The position numbers were made by a program, and so were the translations under genes. A DNA stretch of 64,000 bases, taken from Lentzea jiangxiensis (GTDB taxonomy: Bacteria > Actinomycetota > Actinomycetes > Mycobacteriales > Pseudonocardiaceae). Below the pieces are notes generated by a model. It did no database searches, had not been told where the DNA came from, and saw only the letters and a list, made by a program, of their open reading frames with translations. Positions 44,605 through 53,633 of this stretch are shown here, piece after piece; the stretch's first letter is position 1; each line of letters begins with the position of its first letter. The stretch covers positions 1,377,975-1,441,974 of the forward strand of contig NZ_FNIX01000001.1 of assembly GCF_900104175.1 (NCBI RefSeq), written 5' to 3'.

Positions 44605-47055
44605 CTAGCGAGTTCGGCCATGCGTGGCCACCCGCCCACGCGGCCGGATGATCATCTTGCTCGCGAGCCGCAGCCCCTGGCGTGCGTTGAGGTGCGGCAG
44701 GTACGCGCGGCTCACCGCGTTCGCGATGCGCGGCAACGCCGCCGAGTCCGGGTACGCCATGAACATCGGCTGGTAGGCCGGTTGGAACTTCGCCTTGAAC
44801 GCGAACAGCGACCGGAACCCGTACACCGGCTCGAGCACCTGGCCCGTGAAGTCGAGGACGCGCTGCAGCGCCCGAGGACGCTCGCCCCGGTCCAGCCGCG
44901 CGAGCGGCGCCCCGGACAGGCTGAGGAACCGCGCCCCCTCGGCCTGGAGCTGTTGCGCCGCCGAGGCGATGAGGAACTCCATCGAGCCGCGGAAGCCGTG
45001 CGTGCGGCGGCGCATGAAGTCGAGCGTCCACCCCACGACCTCACCGTCGGCGTACACCGGCAGCCAGCTCGTGATGCCGTGCACCGTGCGGTCGCCGTCC
45101 ACCGCCAGCAGGCAGCGGACACCGTCGCCGGCCAGTTCCTCCAGCCCGCCCAGCGTGAACCCCATCTCGGGCAGGCCCTTGTCCGCCACCCACTCCGCCG
45201 AGATCGACCGGATCTGGTCGGTGATCGCGTACGGCGCGTCGGCGTACGCGCACCACTCGGCGGTGATGCCGGCCTTGGCGGCCTTGTTCAACGCCGTGCG
45301 CACGTCCTGCCACTTCTTGCCGGTGAAGCTCAGCGCGTCCAGTTCGACCACGGTGTCCTCGGCGACCTGCACCGCCGACCACCCGAGATCCTCGACCACC
45401 TCCTTCGTCTCCGTGCCCACGCTGTAGAGGCACGGCGTCCACCCGTTGCGGGCGCAGAACTCCGCGAACCCGCGCACGGCCTCGGCCCGTGCCGGGCCGA
45501 TCGGGTCGCCGACCGTGAGCGCGATCGTCGCGACCACCCGGTACGCGACCGCCGTCTCACCGTCGGGCGTGAACCAGTACTGGTTGCCCCGCCACGTCGT
45601 CATGTACGACAGCGACGAACCGCCGTAGCGCCGCATCAGCTCACGCGCCTGTGCCGCCTCCTTCTCGCACGACGAAGGCCACGTCCGCCATGACGCCATC
45701 AGCAGACCGGTCAGCACGATCAGCCAGAACACCACGCCCGTGTACTCGAACAGCAGCGTGCCGGCGAAGCCCTCCGCCTGAAACCGCAACGGCACCAGGT
45801 CGAGGTAGCCCGGCGGCAGGAACCGCGTGGGCAGGTCCGCGAGCAGTGCCGTGAACCCCGGTTCCGGCGTGAACCGGTCGCGGACCAGGTACCCGCCGAA
45901 GACGTACAGCGCCGACAGCAACGTGACGCTGCCCGCCGTGAACCGCCAGAACTTCGTGACGGCACGCCGAGGCAGACGCACGTCGAAATGCCTGCGCGTC
46001 CACAACAACACGCCGATGATCGCGAGCGGAGCCAGCATCGGCACACCGAACGAGACCGCGAGCTCCAACGCCGTGGCGTCCGGGAACTGTGCGACGTAGA
46101 CGACGTACGAACCGATGAACGCCGCATACGCCACGTTGAACACGAGCGCCGACCGCCACGCGAACCGCCGGCCGCGTCGCAGTCCTTCCGCCAGCACGAG
46201 CAACAGCAACGCCGGCAGCAACGACATCACGAGCGCGGGGAACCGGCCGTACGACAGCTGGACCGCCATCGTCCGGCACGACTCGACCGCGTCCGCGCCG
46301 CACATCGCGTCGACGTCGTCCTGCGAGGGTTGCGCGACCGCCACGACGTCCGCGAACCACCACAGCGGGCCGTTCGGGTACGGCGACATCATCGACACCA
46401 CCGGCCCGAGTGCCGAAGCCGCGAGCAGCAGCGCCACCAGCACCCGCGTCTCCTGCAGGGAACGCGCCCGGGACTCGGGACCGTTCCCGAGGAAGAGCAC
46501 TCCGACCACCAGTCCGGCCACGCCACCGGACAGCCTGAGCAGATCTTCGAGCCAACCCGAGTACAGGGTAAGCACCAGCACCGACAAGATCGTCAACAAC
46601 CGGACGCGACGCCTCCACAGCGGCGGCATCCGGAACGTCAGGGCGAGCACCACGCCCACGCCGCCGATCGACGGGCCGGTCGCGACCTCGCCCACGAGCG
46701 ACTCCGGCCAGCCCCAGTGCACGTCCCGCCCGGCCAGCACCATCCCGAGCCCCAGGAACGAGCCCAGCACGTGCGAGGTCAGGAAGATGGCCGCTGTCCG
46801 CAGGACTCCGAACGCGCGTTCCGCCGCCACACCGGCCGCCAGCAGCAGCACGGTGGTGCCCACGTACCCCAGCAGGTCCATCGACCACAGCGCCGAGGTC
46901 AAGACGGTCCACATCGGACTTCCGGTGCCGAACCCGGTGGCCGCGAGCAAGTCCTCGTCCGCGCCGCCGATAGCACCGGTCAGCGCCCCGACCGTCCAGA
47001 AGACGATCAGGAAAGCGCACGTCAGCGGCGCGGTGCGGAGGAGCCGGGCGATCAC
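44605..47055 (-). CDS. MprF-like aminoacyl-phosphatidylglycerol synthase
   Basis: 816 residues from GTG 47055, overlapping the esterase stop (GTGA). About 12-14 transmembrane helices fill residues 1-470, and the cytoplasmic DUF2156 transferase domain (~480-800) carries GGSSLSYMTTW, RVVATIALTVGDPIGPARAE (here VGDPIGPARAE), TVHGITSWLPVY and DFMRRRTHGFRGSMEFLIA. It should move lysine or alanine from aminoacyl-tRNA to phosphatidylglycerol, or diacylglycerol, giving a less negative membrane and resistance to cationic peptides. It is the second gene of a two-gene operon with an esterase. Confidence 0.9.
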   Translation of the reverse strand: MIARLLRTAPLTCAFLIVFWTVGALTGAIGGADEDLLAATGFGTGSPMWTVLTSALWSMDLLGYVGTTVLLLAAGVAAERAFGVLRTAAIFLTSHVLGSFLGLGMVLAGRDVHWGWPESLVGEVATGPSIGGVGVVLALTFRMPPLWRRRVRLLTILSVLVLTLYSGWLEDLLRLSGGVAGLVVGVLFLGNGPESRARSLQETRVLVALLLAASALGPVVSMMSPYPNGPLWWFADVVAVAQPSQDDVDAMCGADAVESCRTMAVQLSYGRFPALVMSLLPALLLLVLAEGLRRGRRFAWRSALVFNVAYAAFIGSYVVYVAQFPDATALELAVSFGVPMLAPLAIIGVLLWTRRHFDVRLPRRAVTKFWRFTAGSVTLLSALYVFGGYLVRDRFTPEPGFTALLADLPTRFLPPGYLDLVPLRFQAEGFAGTLLFEYTGVVFWLIVLTGLLMASWRTWPSSCEKEAAQARELMRRYGGSSLSYMTTWRGNQYWFTPDGETAVAYRVVATIALTVGDPIGPARAEAVRGFAEFCARNGWTPCLYSVGTETKEVVEDLGWSAVQVAEDTVVELDALSFTGKKWQDVRTALNKAAKAGITAEWCAYADAPYAITDQIRSISAEWVADKGLPEMGFTLGGLEELAGDGVRCLLAVDGDRTVHGITSWLPVYADGEVVGWTLDFMRRRTHGFRGSMEFLIASAAQQLQAEGARFLSLSGAPLARLDRGERPRALQRVLDFTGQVLEPVYGFRSLFAFKAKFQPAYQPMFMAYPDSAALPRIANAVSRAYLPHLNARQGLRLASKMIIRPRGRVATHGRTR

Positions 47056-48350
47056 CTGACGAGTCCCGTCCGCCGCGCGAGCCACGGCAGCGACCCGAAG
47101 AGACCGTCCCTGGCCATGTTCCAGTCGTGGTTGTTCGGCAGTTCTCTCCACTGCACGTCCATTCCGGCTTTGCGGCAGGCCTCGAACACCTCGGCGTCGG
47201 CCTGGCGGTAGGTGACGTCGTCGCGGCCGGCGACGACCACGCCCGCGGTACGGGGGAACCGCTGACCGGCGAGGACGTCCATCGGGTTGACCTTGGCGAA
47301 GGCGGCCTCGTCGCCGCCGAACGCGGCCTTGACCGTCTCTTCTCGCGTGCCGAGCGAGGGCTCGCGCTGGGGAGCGAGGGCGATGAAGTTGCCGTAGACG
47401 TCCGGCGCGCGCACGGCCAGCTGTAGCGAGCATGTGGCGCCCTGGGAGAAGCCAGCGACGGTCCAGGCCTCACGGCGCTCGTCGACGGTGAGCCGTTGCC
47501 TGATCCACGCGGGCACGTCACGCGCGAGGTACGTCTCGGACCGGCCGAGCTTCGAGTCGAGGCACAGCGGGTTCGCCGTCGATGTCCCCAGTTGGTCGGC
47601 CACCACGACGATCGGTGCGAGCCCGTCGTGCTGCCGCGCGTAGGCGTCGAGGTTGTCGAGGATCCGGCCACCGTCGAACCAGTCGCGCGGGCTGCCCGGC
47701 TGGCCCGCCATCAGGACGACGACGGGCAGCCGCGGACGCGGGGTGGTGTTGTAGGCGGGCGGCAGGTAGACCCACGCCGGTCGCGCCTGGAACGCGCCGG
47801 GGATCTCCGCCTCGGAGACGGTGCCCTTGTCCGGCAGCCCCTCCGGCCTCGTCCAGACGTCGGCGAGCGTCTTGCCCACCGGCACCTCGACCACGCCCGA
47901 CGCCGGGGGAGCGGCTTCGTTGAGGTCGACCCGATCGTTCCTGAACAGGTCCAGCACGGCGCGAGTGGTGGGGTACTGCCCGAAATGCGCGTTCGTCGCG
48001 ACCACCGCGCTCATCACCACACCCAGCGCCAGCAGCACACCGAACGCACGGCCGTACCAGCGGCCGGAGCGCAACCGCACCACTGCGAGCGTCAAGGCGA
48101 CAAGAACCGCACCGAGCCACACGATCAGCACGGTCGGCAGCGGCTCCGGCCACGGTTTCCACACGTGGTCGACGACGAGAGCCAGCCCGGTCACCGCGAG
48201 AGCGCACGCGAGCACGACGATCGGCAGGACGCGGACCCGCCAGGTCCGGTCCTTCCGAACGGCCAGGTACGCGATGGCGAGCACGGCCGCGACCGTGGCG
48301 GCCTGGGGGATCGGTCCGTTCGTCAGCGACAGGTCCAACGGGCTGAGCAT
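47052..48350 (-). CDS. membrane-anchored alpha/beta-hydrolase, aminoacyl-lipid esterase candidate
   Basis: 432 residues. Four transmembrane helices (residues ~12-130) precede an extracytoplasmic esterase D-like hydrolase. The serine nucleophile is in VAGFSQGATCS, the histidine in NNHDWNMARDG and the aspartate candidate in VAGRDDVTY. In other bacteria hydrolases encoded next to aminoacyl-phosphatidylglycerol synthases remove the amino acid from the lipid outside the membrane. Translational coupling to the MprF-like gene makes that role likely here. CTTCAGG repeats lie just upstream of its start. Confidence 0.85.
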   Translation of the reverse strand: MLSPLDLSLTNGPIPQAATVAAVLAIAYLAVRKDRTWRVRVLPIVVLACALAVTGLALVVDHVWKPWPEPLPTVLIVWLGAVLVALTLAVVRLRSGRWYGRAFGVLLALGVVMSAVVATNAHFGQYPTTRAVLDLFRNDRVDLNEAAPPASGVVEVPVGKTLADVWTRPEGLPDKGTVSEAEIPGAFQARPAWVYLPPAYNTTPRPRLPVVVLMAGQPGSPRDWFDGGRILDNLDAYARQHDGLAPIVVVADQLGTSTANPLCLDSKLGRSETYLARDVPAWIRQRLTVDERREAWTVAGFSQGATCSLQLAVRAPDVYGNFIALAPQREPSLGTREETVKAAFGGDEAAFAKVNPMDVLAGQRFPRTAGVVVAGRDDVTYRQADAEVFEACRKAGMDVQWRELPNNHDWNMARDGLFGSLPWLARRTGLVR

Positions 48351-48360
48351 GCCGCAGATG

Positions 48361-48378
48361 CTTCAGGAACTCTTCAGG
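48361..48378 (-). promoter_or_regulatory. 11-bp-period direct repeats upstream of the esterase gene
   Basis: CTTCAGG occurs at 48361-48367 and 48372-48378 (CCTGAAG on the coding strand) with an 11-bp period, typical of OmpR-family response-regulator sites. It is 11-28 nt before the esterase start codon, so it overlaps or closely precedes the transcription start. Confidence 0.4.
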
Positions 48379-48441
48379 TTCCACATCGGAGGTTCGTCTG
48401 AGTCCGAAGAGGTGAACATCAGCCTGAAGAATGACAACCCG

Positions 48442-49380
48442 TCAGTCGGATGATGCGTCGCGCCACGCGTCCGTCAGCACCCGCAACGCTTCCGGGTGCT
48501 CGGCGATCTCCGCGGCGCGGGGCAGATCGGACTCCGCCATCCCCAGTTCCCGCAACGACGTCGCGGCGCCGAACCGCGTGGCGGTGCCGTGGACGCGCCT
48601 GGCCAGATCGGCCGGCGCGGTGTGGGGGAGCAGCGCCGTGTGCGTCGCGGCGTGCGGCATTCCGAACGAACCGCCCAAAACGTGCGCGAGTTTGTGGTGC
48701 AGTCCCATCGGGACGGACGCCAGGCAGGTCCCCGCGAGCCACGCCGACGACAGCAGTTCGGTTCGTGCCTCCACAGTGGACGGGTTTTCGCTCAAAGCGT
48801 GCAAAACGCCCTCGATCGCCCTGGTGGCGATGGCGTCGACCAACGGGTTTTCGTCGCCCCTCGCGGCGACGGCGTGCGCGAGAGCGTTGAGCGCGCTCGT
48901 CACCGTGACGTCGAGGGGCAGGTCGAGCGTCAGGTCGACGTCGTAGATCACCGTGTCGGGCTGCACCGCCGCGTCGCGCCGCGTCTTCTTCCGCCCCGAC
49001 GCCGTCTCGCCGAGCACCGGCGTGACCTCGGACCCGGCGTAGGTCGTCGGCAGGACGACCTGGGGCACGCCGGCGCGCACCGAGAGCGCCTTGGACAACC
49101 CCGTGCTGGACCCGCCGCCAACTGAAACGACACAGTCCGCGCCGTGTTCCTGCAACAACGCGAGCGCGCGCTCCGTGACTTCGACCGGCGTGTGCATCGC
49201 CGCGCCCGTGAACCTGGAGGCGAGCAGCGGGCCGAGTTGCGCGGCCACCCCGTCCCCGCCGTGCCGGGCGACCAGCAGCACCCGCGCCGCGCCGAGCCGC
49301 TCGACCTCGGCCCGCACGGTGGAGGCGGTGCCGCGGCCGAAGACGACGCGGGTGCGTCCGGGCTCGAAGGTGAAGCTCAC
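48442..49380 (-). CDS. maleylacetate reductase-like iron-type alcohol dehydrogenase
   Basis: 312 residues from GTG 49380 (FTFEPGRTRVVFGRG N-terminus). Dehydroquinate synthase-like fold with the NAD(P)-binding GADCVVSVGGGSSTGLSKAL, LPTTYAGSEVTPVLGET and the metal-site-like HHKLAHVLGGSFGMPHAATH. Those motifs are typical of maleylacetate reductases, the last step of hydroxyquinol and chlorocatechol degradation to 3-oxoadipate. It is shorter than usual (~350) and has no hydroxyquinol dioxygenase beside it, so the true substrate may differ. Confidence 0.85.
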   Translation of the reverse strand: MSFTFEPGRTRVVFGRGTASTVRAEVERLGAARVLLVARHGGDGVAAQLGPLLASRFTGAAMHTPVEVTERALALLQEHGADCVVSVGGGSSTGLSKALSVRAGVPQVVLPTTYAGSEVTPVLGETASGRKKTRRDAAVQPDTVIYDVDLTLDLPLDVTVTSALNALAHAVAARGDENPLVDAIATRAIEGVLHALSENPSTVEARTELLSSAWLAGTCLASVPMGLHHKLAHVLGGSFGMPHAATHTALLPHTAPADLARRVHGTATRFGAATSLRELGMAESDLPRAAEIAEHPEALRVLTDAWRDASSD

Positions 49381-49481
49381 GGAGGACGAATATTCGCGAG
49401 CGACGCCGCGGGCGCAACAGCACAGGGTCAAGCCTTTCGGCTCTGACGGGGCGACTTCGTCACTCTTTAGCGTGAATCTTC

Positions 49482-51332
49482 ATGAAGCGTGTTCGTGTTG
49501 TAGTGGCGTTAGCAGGGGCCCTGACCCTGACGCCCATCCCTGCCACAGCGGCGACACCCGCGTTCACCCTGTCCGGTGGCGTGTCCGCGCCGATCCACTC
49601 GATGGCCGACGCCGTGCGCGAGACCGTCTACGTGGACTCCGGGCTCGACCTCGACGGCGACGGCACCCGCGACAGGGTGGCCGCCGACGTCATCCGGCCG
49701 TCCACGACCGGGCGCGTGCCCGTGATCATGGACGCCAGCCCCTACTACCAGAGCGCCGGCCGGGGCAACGAGTCCGAGGTCAAGACCTACGACTCCGCCG
49801 GTGTGCCGGTGAAGTTCCCGCTCTTCTACGACAACTACTTCGTCCCTCGCGGCTACGCCGTGGTGCTGGTCGACTTCCTCGGCACGAACCGGTCGCGCGG
49901 CTGCGTCGACGTCGGCGGCCAGTCGGAGATCGCGTCCGGCACCGCCGTGATCGACTGGCTCAACGGCCGGCGCACCGGCTATTCGACCCTGACCGGTTCC
50001 ACGACGAAGTCCGCCTCCTGGTCGACCGGTGCCGTCGGCATGATCGGCAAGTCGTGGGACGGCTCGATCGCCAACGGCGTCGCGGCGACCGGCATCGACG
50101 GCCTGAAGACCATCGTGCCGATCGCGGCCATCAGCTCCTGGTACGACTGGTTCCGCTCGGACGGCGTCGCGTACCCCGGCTACAGCTCGCCGACCGGGCT
50201 GGGCTCGCAGTTCGAGAACTCGAACGCGCGCTCACGGTGTGGCGCCGTGCGCACGCAGATGACGAACGGCTCTCCCGCCAACGGCGACTACACGTCGATG
50301 TGGCAAGCGCGTGACTTCGTGCGCAACGCCTCGCGCGTGAAGGCCTCCATCTTCGCGATCCACGGCCTGAACGACCTCAACGTGAAGACGCTGCAGTACG
50401 GGCAGTTCTGGGACGCCGTGCCCGCGTCGGTGCCGAAGAAGCTGTGGTTCTCGCAGACCGCGCACGTCGACCCGTTCGACTTCCGGCGCAGCGAGTGGGT
50501 GCCGACGTTGCACCGGTGGTTCGACCGCTGGCTGCTGAACGTGCAGAACGGGATCGAGAACGAGCCGCAGGTGTCCGCTGAACGCGCACCGGGCCAGTGG
50601 GCCGACGACCAGACGTGGCCTCCTGCGGGGACCGTCAGCACCGTGCTGCGTCCCTCGGCCGCGGGGCTCGGCACGACAGCGGGAACCGGAACGGCGGCGT
50701 TCACCGACAACGGCAGCGCGACGCCCTCCACCTGGCTGTCGGGTTCGAACACCGGCCGGGTCCTCTACTCGACCGCCCCGCTGACGTCGGACCTGCGCGT
50801 CGCGGGCACCTCGTCGATCACGGTCGGGGTGTCGTCGTCCACGCGGACCGCGCACCTCACGGCGTACCTGGTCGACTACGGCCCGGCTCGGGTGCGGACC
50901 GGTGAGGGCATCCGGACGCTGACCACGGAGTCGTGCTGGGGCGAGAGCCGCACGGGCGACGACGCCTGTTACCGCGACACGGAGGCAACGGCGGGCAACG
51001 TCGACGCCCAGATCATCGCGCGCGGATGGGCGGACCTCGCGAACTACGAGTCGCTCTCGGTGCCGCGCACGATCACGCCGGAGACGAAGTACCGCATGAC
51101 GTTCCGACTGTCCACAACGGACCACGTGGTTCCGGCGGGGCACCGGCTGGGCCTGCTGATCGGTGGCACCGACTCGAGCGCGATCGTGCGGCCGAGCCAG
51201 CTGCCGAGGCTCACCGTCGACCTGGCGGACACCTCGGTGCGCGTCCCGGTGAAGGGCCCGGTGCCGGCCGCCTCGACGGCTCCGCTGGTGGCGAGCAGTG
51301 TTTCCGCTGGTACGAAGGGTGCGTTGGGCTAG
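49482..51332 (+). CDS. secreted X-Pro dipeptidyl-peptidase (S15, CocE/NonD)
   Basis: 616 residues with a Sec signal peptide (VRVVVALAGALTLTPIPATA, cleavage near residue 24). The alpha/beta-hydrolase domain has the serine in MIGKSWDGSIANG, the aspartate in HGLNDLNVKT and the histidine in SQTAHVDPF. A C-terminal jelly-roll (~390-590: DLRVAGTSSITVGVSSSTRT, as DLRVAGTSSITVGVS) is usual for S15/CocE. It should release X-Pro dipeptides outside the cell. TAGCGT (49468-49473) lies 8 nt upstream of the ATG. Confidence 0.93.
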   Translation: MKRVRVVVALAGALTLTPIPATAATPAFTLSGGVSAPIHSMADAVRETVYVDSGLDLDGDGTRDRVAADVIRPSTTGRVPVIMDASPYYQSAGRGNESEVKTYDSAGVPVKFPLFYDNYFVPRGYAVVLVDFLGTNRSRGCVDVGGQSEIASGTAVIDWLNGRRTGYSTLTGSTTKSASWSTGAVGMIGKSWDGSIANGVAATGIDGLKTIVPIAAISSWYDWFRSDGVAYPGYSSPTGLGSQFENSNARSRCGAVRTQMTNGSPANGDYTSMWQARDFVRNASRVKASIFAIHGLNDLNVKTLQYGQFWDAVPASVPKKLWFSQTAHVDPFDFRRSEWVPTLHRWFDRWLLNVQNGIENEPQVSAERAPGQWADDQTWPPAGTVSTVLRPSAAGLGTTAGTGTAAFTDNGSATPSTWLSGSNTGRVLYSTAPLTSDLRVAGTSSITVGVSSSTRTAHLTAYLVDYGPARVRTGEGIRTLTTESCWGESRTGDDACYRDTEATAGNVDAQIIARGWADLANYESLSVPRTITPETKYRMTFRLSTTDHVVPAGHRLGLLIGGTDSSAIVRPSQLPRLTVDLADTSVRVPVKGPVPAASTAPLVASSVSAGTKGALG

Positions 51333-51371
51333 CGAACCGGACTGTCGGTGCTGCTCGCTAGCATCGGCGAC

Positions 51372-53366
51372 ATGGGTTCAACCGACGGTGTCGACGGTGT
51401 CGACCTCGGAGACGCGCTGCAGGTCCTGCAGCGCGTCTTCGGGTACCCCGAGTTCCGCGGCGACCAGGCCGCCATCGTCGAGCACGTGATCGCCGGTGGC
51501 GACGCGCTCGTGCTCATGCCGACGGGCGGCGGCAAGTCCCTGTGCTACCAGGTTCCGGCGCTGGTCCGGCCGGGCACGGGCGTGGTGATCTCCCCGCTCA
51601 TCGCGCTGATGCAGGACCAGGTGGACGCGTTGCGGGCGCTGGGCGTGCGCGCGGGCTTCCTGAACTCCTCGCTGTCGTGGGACGAGCGCAGGATGGTCGA
51701 GGCCGAGTTCGTCAACGGCGAGCTCGACCTGCTCTACCTGGCGCCGGAGCGGCTGACGTCCGAGGCCACCCTGAAGCTGCTGGAGCAGGGCGAGATCGCG
51801 CTGTTCGCGATCGACGAGGCGCACTGCGTCTCCCAGTGGGGCCACGACTTCCGGCCCGACTACCTCTCGCTGACGCACCTGCACGAGCGCTGGCCGAAGG
51901 TCCCGCGCATCGCGCTCACCGCCACGGCGACGGAGGCGACGCGCCAGGAGATCCTGACGCGCCTCGACCTGGGCGACGGCCGCCAGTTCGTCTCGAGCTT
52001 CGACCGGCCGAACATCCAGTACCGCATCGTCGGCAAGAAGGAGCCGAAGAAGCAGCTGCTGGACCTCCTGCGCGGCGAGCACCAGGGCGATGCCGGCATC
52101 GTGTACTGCCTGTCGCGCGCGTCGGTGGAGAAGACGGCGGAGTTCCTGGTGGCCAACGGCATCCCCGCGCTGCCGTACCACGCGGGCCTCGACGCGTCGG
52201 TCCGCCAGCGCAACCAGGCCAGGTTCCTGCGCGAGGACGGTCTGGTCATGGTCGCGACCATCGCGTTCGGCATGGGCATCGACAAGCCGGACGTCCGCTT
52301 CGTCGCCCACCTCGACCTGCCGAAGTCGGTGGAGGGCTACTACCAGGAGACGGGAAGGGCGGGCCGCGACGGCTCGCCGTCCACCGCGTGGCTCGCCTAC
52401 GGCCTGCAGGACGTGGTGCAGCAGCGCAAGATGATCGAGTCGTCCGAAGGCGACCTGGCCTTCCGGCGCCGCTCGCAGGCGCACCTCGACGCGATGCTCG
52501 GCCTCTGCGAGACGATCACGTGCCGCCGCACGATGCTCCTCGAGTACTTCGGCGAGTCCGGCGTCCCCTGCGGCAACTGCGACACGTGCCTGACGCCGCC
52601 GGAGTCGTGGGACGGCACCGTGGCGGCGCAGAAGATCCTCTCCACGGTCTACCGGCTGCGCAAGGAGCGGAACCAGAAGTTCGGCGCCGGCCAGACCATC
52701 GACATCCTGCTGGGCCGCAAGACCGCCAAGGTGATCCAGTTCGACCACGACCAGCTCAGCACGTTCGGCATCGGCGAGGACCTGAACGAGAGCGAGTGGC
52801 GCGGTGTGGTCCGCCAGCTCCTGGCGCAGGGGCTGCTCGCCGTGGAAGGCGAGTACTCGACCCTGGTGCTGACGGAAGCGAGCTCCGAGGTCCTGGGCCG
52901 CAAGCGCGAAGTGAAGCTGCGCAAGGACCCGACGCCCACCCGCTCGACGACGCGCACGGCTTCCGTCCCCGCCGCCAAGCCGAAGGTCGACCTCCCCGCC
53001 AACGCGGGCCCGCTGTTCGAGCAGCTGCGCGAGTGGCGCGCCGGCCAGGCCCGCGAGCAGGGCGTCCCGGCGTACGTGATCTTCCACGACGCCACCCTGA
53101 AGGCCATCGCGGCCTCCCGGCCCGGCTCGCTGGCCGCGCTGGGCGAGGTGAGCGGCGTGGGCCAGGCCAAGCTGGCGAAGTACGGCGAGCAGATCCTGGA
53201 GGTGGTGGCGGGCGCCGGTTCCGCCGCACCCGCCCCGGCCACGCCTCCGCCCGCCAGGTCCAAGCCGCGCACCACCAGCACCGGCGGCGCGGCGTGGGGG
53301 GCGGGCGACGGCGCGGCGGACGAGTGGCCCGAGCCGGAGGAGCCCGACGAGCCGATGGACTGGTGA
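51372..53366 (+). CDS. recQ: ATP-dependent DNA helicase RecQ
   Basis: 664 residues. SF2 helicase motifs are MPTGGGKSLCYQ (Walker A), IDEAHCVSQWGHDFRPDY (DEAH), TATATEATR (III) and FGMGIDKPDVRFV plus YYQETGRAGRDG (V/VI). The RQC zinc cysteines are in CETITCRRT and CGNCDTC. The winged-helix and HRDC (~550-620) domains follow, then a basic/acidic disordered tail. It unwinds 3'-tailed DNA in recombination repair. TAGCAT (51359-51364) ends 7 nt before the ATG, a leaderless arrangement. Confidence 0.96.
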   Translation: MGSTDGVDGVDLGDALQVLQRVFGYPEFRGDQAAIVEHVIAGGDALVLMPTGGGKSLCYQVPALVRPGTGVVISPLIALMQDQVDALRALGVRAGFLNSSLSWDERRMVEAEFVNGELDLLYLAPERLTSEATLKLLEQGEIALFAIDEAHCVSQWGHDFRPDYLSLTHLHERWPKVPRIALTATATEATRQEILTRLDLGDGRQFVSSFDRPNIQYRIVGKKEPKKQLLDLLRGEHQGDAGIVYCLSRASVEKTAEFLVANGIPALPYHAGLDASVRQRNQARFLREDGLVMVATIAFGMGIDKPDVRFVAHLDLPKSVEGYYQETGRAGRDGSPSTAWLAYGLQDVVQQRKMIESSEGDLAFRRRSQAHLDAMLGLCETITCRRTMLLEYFGESGVPCGNCDTCLTPPESWDGTVAAQKILSTVYRLRKERNQKFGAGQTIDILLGRKTAKVIQFDHDQLSTFGIGEDLNESEWRGVVRQLLAQGLLAVEGEYSTLVLTEASSEVLGRKREVKLRKDPTPTRSTTRTASVPAAKPKVDLPANAGPLFEQLREWRAGQAREQGVPAYVIFHDATLKAIAASRPGSLAALGEVSGVGQAKLAKYGEQILEVVAGAGSAAPAPATPPPARSKPRTTSTGGAAWGAGDGAADEWPEPEEPDEPMDW

Positions 53367-53402
53367 CCGGGCCGCTCGGCGACCACAGGACCATGCGCCG
53401 AT

Positions 53403-53426
53403 CGCGGCCGTGCCGGCACGGCCGCG
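53403..53426 (+). terminator. 24-bp palindromic terminator after recQ
   Basis: A perfect palindrome whose half is CGCGGCCGTGCC starts 37 nt after the recQ stop. A very GC-rich non-coding stretch (to 53633) without recognised features follows. Confidence 0.65.
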
Positions 53427-53633
53427 CGGCACTGCTGGGGTGAGCCGGGCCTCCAGCCGTGCCGAGGCCCTGTGCCACACCGCCGCCACCTCGGGCACCT
53501 GCTCCGCTGCCGACCGGCCCACGCCGGCTCGCCGGCCATCGCGCCAGACGCCTGCGCCCTTGCTCGCCCGCCAGCTCACACGACCGGCAACCCGTCCACC
53601 GGCGCTCTGTGACCCTCTGGCGTCGGGACCGGC

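Noticed and set aside
48442..49380. Aromatic (hydroxyquinol) degradation cluster.
   Set aside because: Only the reductase is present, with no ring-cleaving dioxygenase or monooxygenase nearby.
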